Positions 41,213 to 44,100 of a DNA stretch of 44,100 nucleotides are shown here, one piece after another. Both the position numbers and the translations under genes were made by a program. This DNA is from an uncultured Cellvibrio sp. (GTDB lineage: Bacteria; Pseudomonadota; Gammaproteobacteria; Pseudomonadales; Cellvibrionaceae), in the NCBI GenBank assembly GCA_946481095.1, contig CAMLML010000034.1:1-44100 (forward strand), in the 5' to 3' direction. Position 1 is the stretch's first letter. Every line of letters starts with the position of its first letter. The notes under the pieces are model-generated. The model searched no databases. It was given only the letters and a program-made list of their open reading frames with translations, and was not told the origin of the DNA.

Positions 41213-42742
41213 TTAATGACAACTGGATATACGATTAACAGAAATTTTATTTCCGCCAGAAGTATGAGCCCATACAACATCACCATTCTGAGCACTGAAT
41301 ATTTCCTGGAAATTATCGATGCTCAATGTTGTGGTGACAGGGCCATCGACTATTTCACCCGTTGCTGCATCAGCAACGGCGATAACTAATTTGCCCGCCG
41401 ATTTCCAACCCAGAAGTAATTGATTATTTCCGTAAGCCGCCATATAAACGCGGAAGGGATAAGTTGAATCCAGATTTGTCGCTGCCGAAATAGTTAAGGA
41501 TTGCTGCAGTTGACTCAATGAATCATTAAACCGTCCTAATTTTAAAGTCAGTTTTGAATTTTCATTTTGAATGTAGTTGAACCAAAAACCATTATTGGCC
41601 GGAACCAATCCACCCAATGCGCGTTTGGTGGGATCTTCAGAATTCAACCACTGAATCGTTGATGAAGAAGATGTAGGTGTTGCGCGACGAACCAATTGCA
41701 TAGCATTGGGATAAGCATCACCGTGGCAAGCGGCGCCCCAAGTGGTTCCATTATGTGCTGCACGTACAGACCAGCTGTGGCTGCAACCCCACTCCCATCC
41801 ACCCGGTTGGATACTTCCGGTTTCGGTGTCAATAAATTTCAAAGTGTCGCCTGCATGTATATCCACTTCACCGGCAACGCCATCTCGTGCGGTAGACATG
41901 GCAGAGCGAAAATAAGCCATGATCAATGGTCCGTTAGTTGCCAATCGCGCCGTGTGGCCATACCACCAAATAAATTGTGCACCGACAGAATCCACATTGC
42001 CTTTTTCTGTTAGCGTGGTGCGTTTTTTCAGATTGCCGTTGCTATCGAGCAAAACCAGATCCATTTTTCCACAAACTGATTTATCGGGAGTGGCGCTGCT
42101 TTTACAGTATTTGGATGAATAAATATCCGGATCATTTTCCATAACGGCCAACGCAAATCCATTTGAGATTTCAATTGCAGAATGCATTTCAAGTCCATCA
42201 ATATCAGGCAAATTACCATTGCTCTGGTCGTTATTATTTAATTTCATTAAATGAATTTTGTTCGCTGCGGCATCACTCCAGGTCAAAAGACTTTCACCCG
42301 ATGATAAAGGAGTCAAAATTGCGGGTGTGTATTCATCATTAGGTTTTGCGTTGCCGCTGATAGACACAAGTGTTTGCTTCCAGCGTTCTGCAAGAGGTGC
42401 GCAAGCGGTATTACCAGCTGAGCTGGAGCTTGATGAACTCAAAACAGAACTGGAGCTTGAACTGGATTTTGAGGTTGAATTCGAACTTGAAGTTGAACTT
42501 GATTTTGAACTTAAACTGGAACTGGATTTTGAATTGCTGAGGCTACTCGAATTAATCGAAGAGGAAGAGAAAGAAGACATTGCAATTGACGATGACGTCC
42601 TCGAAGAACTGCTGATGATTTGACTCACAGACGTTGTCGATTTGCTGGAGGCAGACGAGCTTGTCTCGGTATCGCCTCCACCACAAGCTGCAAGGCCGGA
42701 TAACACAAATGACAAGAGAATAAAGCGAGTGGTAGTCAACAT
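41213..42742 (-). CDS. Surface lipoprotein with poly-Ser linker and beta-propeller-like domain
   Basis: The 509 residues begin MLTTTRFILLSFVLSGLAAC, a lipoprotein signal. A Ser-rich linker (about residues 27-110, Ser with Lys/Thr/Asn/Ala) follows. The remaining 400 residues contain repeated hydrophobic strand-like units (SGESLLTWSDAAANKIHLMK, GPLIMAYFRSA, NNQLLLGWKSAGKLVIAVAD) and three Cys pairs. The segment reads like a six- or seven-bladed propeller, but the family is not recognised. The Ser linker is typical of Cellvibrio-type surface proteins. It is probably exposed on the cell surface. Confidence 0.75.
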   Translation of the reverse strand: MLTTTRFILLSFVLSGLAACGGGDTETSSSASSKSTTSVSQIISSSSRTSSSIAMSSFSSSSINSSSLSNSKSSSSLSSKSSSTSSSNSTSKSSSSSSSVLSSSSSSSAGNTACAPLAERWKQTLVSISGNAKPNDEYTPAILTPLSSGESLLTWSDAAANKIHLMKLNNNDQSNGNLPDIDGLEMHSAIEISNGFALAVMENDPDIYSSKYCKSSATPDKSVCGKMDLVLLDSNGNLKKRTTLTEKGNVDSVGAQFIWWYGHTARLATNGPLIMAYFRSAMSTARDGVAGEVDIHAGDTLKFIDTETGSIQPGGWEWGCSHSWSVRAAHNGTTWGAACHGDAYPNAMQLVRRATPTSSSSTIQWLNSEDPTKRALGGLVPANNGFWFNYIQNENSKLTLKLGRFNDSLSQLQQSLTISAATNLDSTYPFRVYMAAYGNNQLLLGWKSAGKLVIAVADAATGEIVDGPVTTTLSIDNFQEIFSAQNGDVVWAHTSGGNKISVNRISSCH

Positions 42743-42882
42743 GGCAGTTCACTTTCTTGAATGATTAATCAATTTTTATGTTCACTGTATACTTGCATAC
42801 CAATTTCTGGCTGTGTATGGATTGATTATCAGTTTGTGAACTGTTGCAAAATTTTCGGAATATATAAGGTTTAACTGAGAGA

Positions 42883-43791
42883 TTAATCAACAAATTCTAT
42901 GTTGATGTGCACTAATTCTTCATGAATGCTCAATTGTTTTTTATAAAAAGCTGTATTTTTTTCCCGTGCATTTTGAATGGCCAGGATAACCGCAAATTGA
43001 TTTTGCCCAACGCGCCATACATGCAAATCATGAATGATTGCAGTGGCGTCTGCCTCAAGCATGACTTCACGAATTTCATCAACAACCGGAGCATCCATTT
43101 CGGCATCCAATAAACTGCGGCTGGTATCTTTCAGTAAACCTGTAGACCATATTCCAACTAAAATTGAACCTGCAATTCCCATGACAGGATCCAGCCAATC
43201 TGCACCAAAAAATTTTCCACCAAACAATGCAACGATAGCAAACACGGATGTCATTGCATCGGCAATCACATGCAAATAAGCGGCGCGCAAATTTAAATCT
43301 TCGTGATGTGAATGGTCATGTCCATGATCATGGTCGTGATGATGGTGATGTCCGCCCTTTAACCACCAGGCACAAATTAAATTAACCACCAAACCAAGAG
43401 TGGCAATCGCAATCGCTTGTTCATAATGAATGGCAACAGGTGAAATCAACCGTTCAACAGAATGGTAGAACATTAATATCGCCACCAGCACCAATAAAAT
43501 TGCACTGGTGTAACCACCCAAAACTTCCAGCTTCCAGGTTCCAAAACTGAAGCGACCATCCTGTGCATAACGCCTCGCCAACACATAAGCACCCAGTGCA
43601 AGACCCAAAGCAATCACATGTGAACTCATATGCCAACCATCAGCAAGCAAGGCCATGGAGTTGTAATACCAGCCACCGATAATTTCCAAAAGCATCATCA
43701 CTGTTGTAAGCACCAGTGCGCGCGCTGTATTTTTTTCAGCGAGTGGGTTGCTTCGTGCGTGAATCGGGTGGTGACAGGTTTTGTTAGTCAT
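42883..43791 (-). CDS. dmeF: Cation diffusion facilitator, DmeF-like Co2+/Ni2+ exporter
   Basis: From the ATG at 43791 (the longer frame would start at a TTG) the protein has 302 residues. Six membrane helices include LLADGWHMSSHVIALGLAL (the metal-binding Asp/His pair of helix 2) and HVIADAMTSVFAIVAL (helix 5). A His-rich loop with HHHHHDHDHGHDH connects helices 4 and 5. The C-terminal cytoplasmic domain ends with HIN. The HMSSH and FGTWKLEVLGGYTSA features fit DmeF rather than ZitB or FieF. No dmeR-like regulator was found. Confidence 0.9.
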   Translation of the reverse strand: MTNKTCHHPIHARSNPLAEKNTARALVLTTVMMLLEIIGGWYYNSMALLADGWHMSSHVIALGLALGAYVLARRYAQDGRFSFGTWKLEVLGGYTSAILLVLVAILMFYHSVERLISPVAIHYEQAIAIATLGLVVNLICAWWLKGGHHHHHDHDHGHDHSHHEDLNLRAAYLHVIADAMTSVFAIVALFGGKFFGADWLDPVMGIAGSILVGIWSTGLLKDTSRSLLDAEMDAPVVDEIREVMLEADATAIIHDLHVWRVGQNQFAVILAIQNAREKNTAFYKKQLSIHEELVHINIEFVD

Positions 43792-43963
43792 ATAAATCAC
43801 TATTGGAAAATTGTTTGTTATTTGAAAGTTGTAGCATGATACGCTGCGTTGATACTCCTTGCGAGTCAACTTGATGCTTGGTTATTTTTTGTATTTTTGA
43901 TTGATCGGTTGCATAGGAAGAAGTAAGTTCCATACCGACGGTAAGTTCCCTCTGGAGATAATA

Positions 43964-44100
43964 ATGAATAAGTTTGTTCCATCACTTCTGGCTTCTGCCA
44001 TTTTATTTTCATCCGCACTACACGCACTCGAATTGAATGACAAAAACTATTTCACCATGCAGGGGCTGGATGTCACCGCCTTTGCGGATATTTATCCTGA
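43964..44100 (+). CDS. Secreted protein, N-terminal fragment (cut by window edge)
   Basis: The ATG has GGAG 7 bp upstream. The first 45 residues are a signal peptide (MNKFVPSLLASAILFSSALH-A) followed by LELNDKNYFTMQGLDVTAFADIYP, then the window ends. The opening suggests an exported enzyme or binding protein. A glycoside hydrolase is plausible in this genome type, but nothing here proves it. Confidence 0.75.
   Translation, partial: MNKFVPSLLASAILFSSALHALELNDKNYFTMQGLDVTAFADIYP

Noticed and set aside
42258..42623. Plus-strand ORF rich in Glu/Leu/Asp repeats
   Set aside because: It is the exact antisense of the poly-Ser linker in the lipoprotein gene at 41213-42742; the repeats come from biased Ser codons.
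43849..43871. Short hairpin GTTGATACTC / GAGTCAAC upstream of dmeF as a possible metal-regulator box
   Set aside because: The pairing is interrupted and matches no metal-regulator operator I can name with confidence.

Overview
The window looks like a chromosomal segment of a gammaproteobacterium close to Cellvibrio (Cellvibrionaceae). This is inferred from three things: poly-serine linkers in secreted proteins (the PL3 pectate lyase at 23282 and the lipoprotein at 41213), Pseudomonas-like synteny (GGDEF-dsbA-cytochrome c4-engB and ftsY-ftsE-ftsX-rpoH), and moderate GC. No rRNA, tRNA or CRISPR array was found.

Region 1 (1 to about 10.7 kb) is accessory. It holds the tail of an unknown gene, a Gly/Cys-rich membrane protein, an RNA 2'-phosphotransferase (kptA), and a RAYT (REP-associated) transposase bracketed by two REPIN-like inverted repeats. 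A three-gene minus-strand operon follows (HNH nuclease, then an ATPase and HNH pair resembling the Septu anti-phage system PtuA/PtuB). Next come an unknown lipoprotein and 358-aa protein pair, and a Fic enzyme divergent from an AAA_14/DUF4143 ATPase. The 245-bp gap between the last two carries two distinct sets of operator-like palindromes. A lone periplasmic binding protein closes the region.

Region 2 (10.9 to 12.7 kb) carries xseB-ispA and a TMEM165/GDT1-type Mn2+ exporter on the minus strand.

Region 3 (12.9 to 21.9 kb) is the most interesting part: nine minus-strand genes, most overlapping by 4 or 11 bp. In transcription order they encode a KAS III-like condensing enzyme, an NAD(P)-dependent reductase, a metallo-beta-lactamase-fold hydrolase, an F390-synthetase-related adenylating enzyme, a GT4 glycosyltransferase, a sphingomyelin-synthase-like membrane protein, a PAP2/Aur1-like membrane protein, a fatty acid hydroxylase (sterol desaturase family) and a fatty acid desaturase. 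Together they read as an uncharacterised pathway for a modified, probably glycosylated and/or phospho-head-group membrane lipid.

Region 4 (22 to 31 kb) holds small or unknown proteins, the pectate lyase, a diguanylate cyclase, dsbA, cytochrome c4, engB, coaD, a predicted sRNA downstream of coaD, an MFS transporter and rsmD.

Region 5 (31 to 44.1 kb) is mostly housekeeping: ftsY, a long palindromic element, ftsE-ftsX, rpoH, a DUF423 protein, trmB, an OmpA/OprF-like porin, an FKBP lipoprotein, the ABC-F protein YheS, a polysaccharide deacetylase, a poly-Ser lipoprotein, a DmeF-like metal exporter, and the start of a secreted protein cut by the window edge.
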